A stretch of DNA of 5,973 nucleotides, from positions 1-5,973 of the forward strand of contig JAMXLQ010000045.1 of assembly GCA_024280975.1 (NCBI GenBank), written 5' to 3'. The notes beneath the pieces are model-generated. The model was not told where the DNA came from and did no database searches. It saw nothing but the letters and a program-made list of their open reading frames with translations. The translations under genes and the position numbers were made by a program. The stretch comes from Methanosarcina sp. Lineage in GTDB: Archaea > Halobacteriota > Methanosarcinia > Methanosarcinales > Methanosarcinaceae. This document shows, in pieces, positions 5,838 through 5,973 of this stretch (its first letter is position 1; the number at the start of each line of letters is the position of its first letter).

Positions 5838-5881
5838 TTCTTACAGGCTGTAAGAATAAACCAATTCAATTTTTTATTTTT
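5838..5881 (+). promoter_or_regulatory. 19-base palindrome followed by T tracts before pdxT
   Basis: TTCTTACA (5838-5845) and TGTAAGAA (5849-5856) form a perfect 8-bp inverted repeat around GGC. Thirteen bases later comes a T6-A-T5 tract (5870-5881). As RNA this is a small hairpin with an oligo-T tail, terminator-like. As DNA the symmetry suits a dimeric regulator 68 bases before the pdxT start. The sequence does not decide between the two. Confidence 0.45.
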
Positions 5882-5924
5882 GGATTAACAGGTAACGAAT
5901 TAATTCTGGAAGATGGTGTTTTTT

Positions 5925-5973
5925 ATGAAGATAGGTGTAATCGCTATTCAAGGAGCGGTTTCTGAGCATATTG
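5925..5973 (+). CDS. pdxT: PdxT, glutaminase subunit of PLP synthase (N-terminal fragment)
   Basis: Only 16 codons and one base are inside the window. They read MKIGVIAIQGAVSEHI, the typical PdxT N-terminus, in which the GVxAxQGAVxEH strand-loop is characteristic of this class I amidotransferase. PdxT hydrolyses glutamine and channels ammonia to PdxS. The catalytic Cys and the His-Glu pair lie beyond the right edge. The start ATG at 5925 has GGTG (5915-5918) six bases upstream, an acceptable archaeal ribosome site. Its position 211 bases after pdxS on the same strand is the usual gene order, although the gap is wide for two subunits of one complex. Confidence 0.9.
   Translation, partial: MKIGVIAIQGAVSEHI

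Overview
The window is almost certainly a chromosomal segment of a methylotrophic methanogenic archaeon of the genus Methanosarcina or a close relative. The reasons are a cobamide-binding methyl-transfer protein of the MtaC/MtbC/MtsB group next to a RamA-type reductive activator with two C-terminal iron-sulfur motifs, a PLP synthase (PdxS/PdxT) very like those of Methanosarcina, long AT-rich spacers, GGAG/GAGG/GGTG ribosome-binding sites and TTTATAT-type TATA boxes. The species cannot be fixed from the sequence alone.

Bases 1-2607 are a C1-metabolism block. The corrinoid protein (reading frame open at the left edge) carries methyl groups from a substrate-specific methyltransferase that is not in the window. 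After a 201-base spacer comes the RamA-like protein, which reduces accidentally oxidised Co(II) corrinoid back to Co(I). Bases 2608-2870 are a spacer with a 30-base imperfect direct repeat and an inverted repeat. A PAP2-family membrane phosphatase with all three catalytic motifs follows (2871-3947, TTG start).

Bases 3948-4816 lack an intact gene but are not empty. On the minus strand, 3944-4384 reads as a decayed gene with frameshifts and an in-frame stop; its stop codon overlaps that of the phosphatase gene tail to tail. On the plus strand, 4612-4827 reads as the decayed tail of a second gene that runs into the start of pdxS. Between them are a good orphan TATA box and a stop-rich stretch.

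Bases 4817-5713 are pdxS, encoding the synthase subunit of the ribose-5-phosphate-dependent PLP pathway. The 211-base spacer before pdxT (start at 5925, cut by the right edge) is unusually structured: two abutting 39-base repeats whose hairpins keep pairing through a compensatory change, a further 8-bp hairpin, and a 19-base palindrome followed by T tracts. PdxS and PdxT act as one complex, so this spacer may set their relative expression.

No new multi-gene system is evident. The most interesting items are the covarying tandem hairpins, the two gene relics, and the corrinoid/activator pair of unknown substrate.
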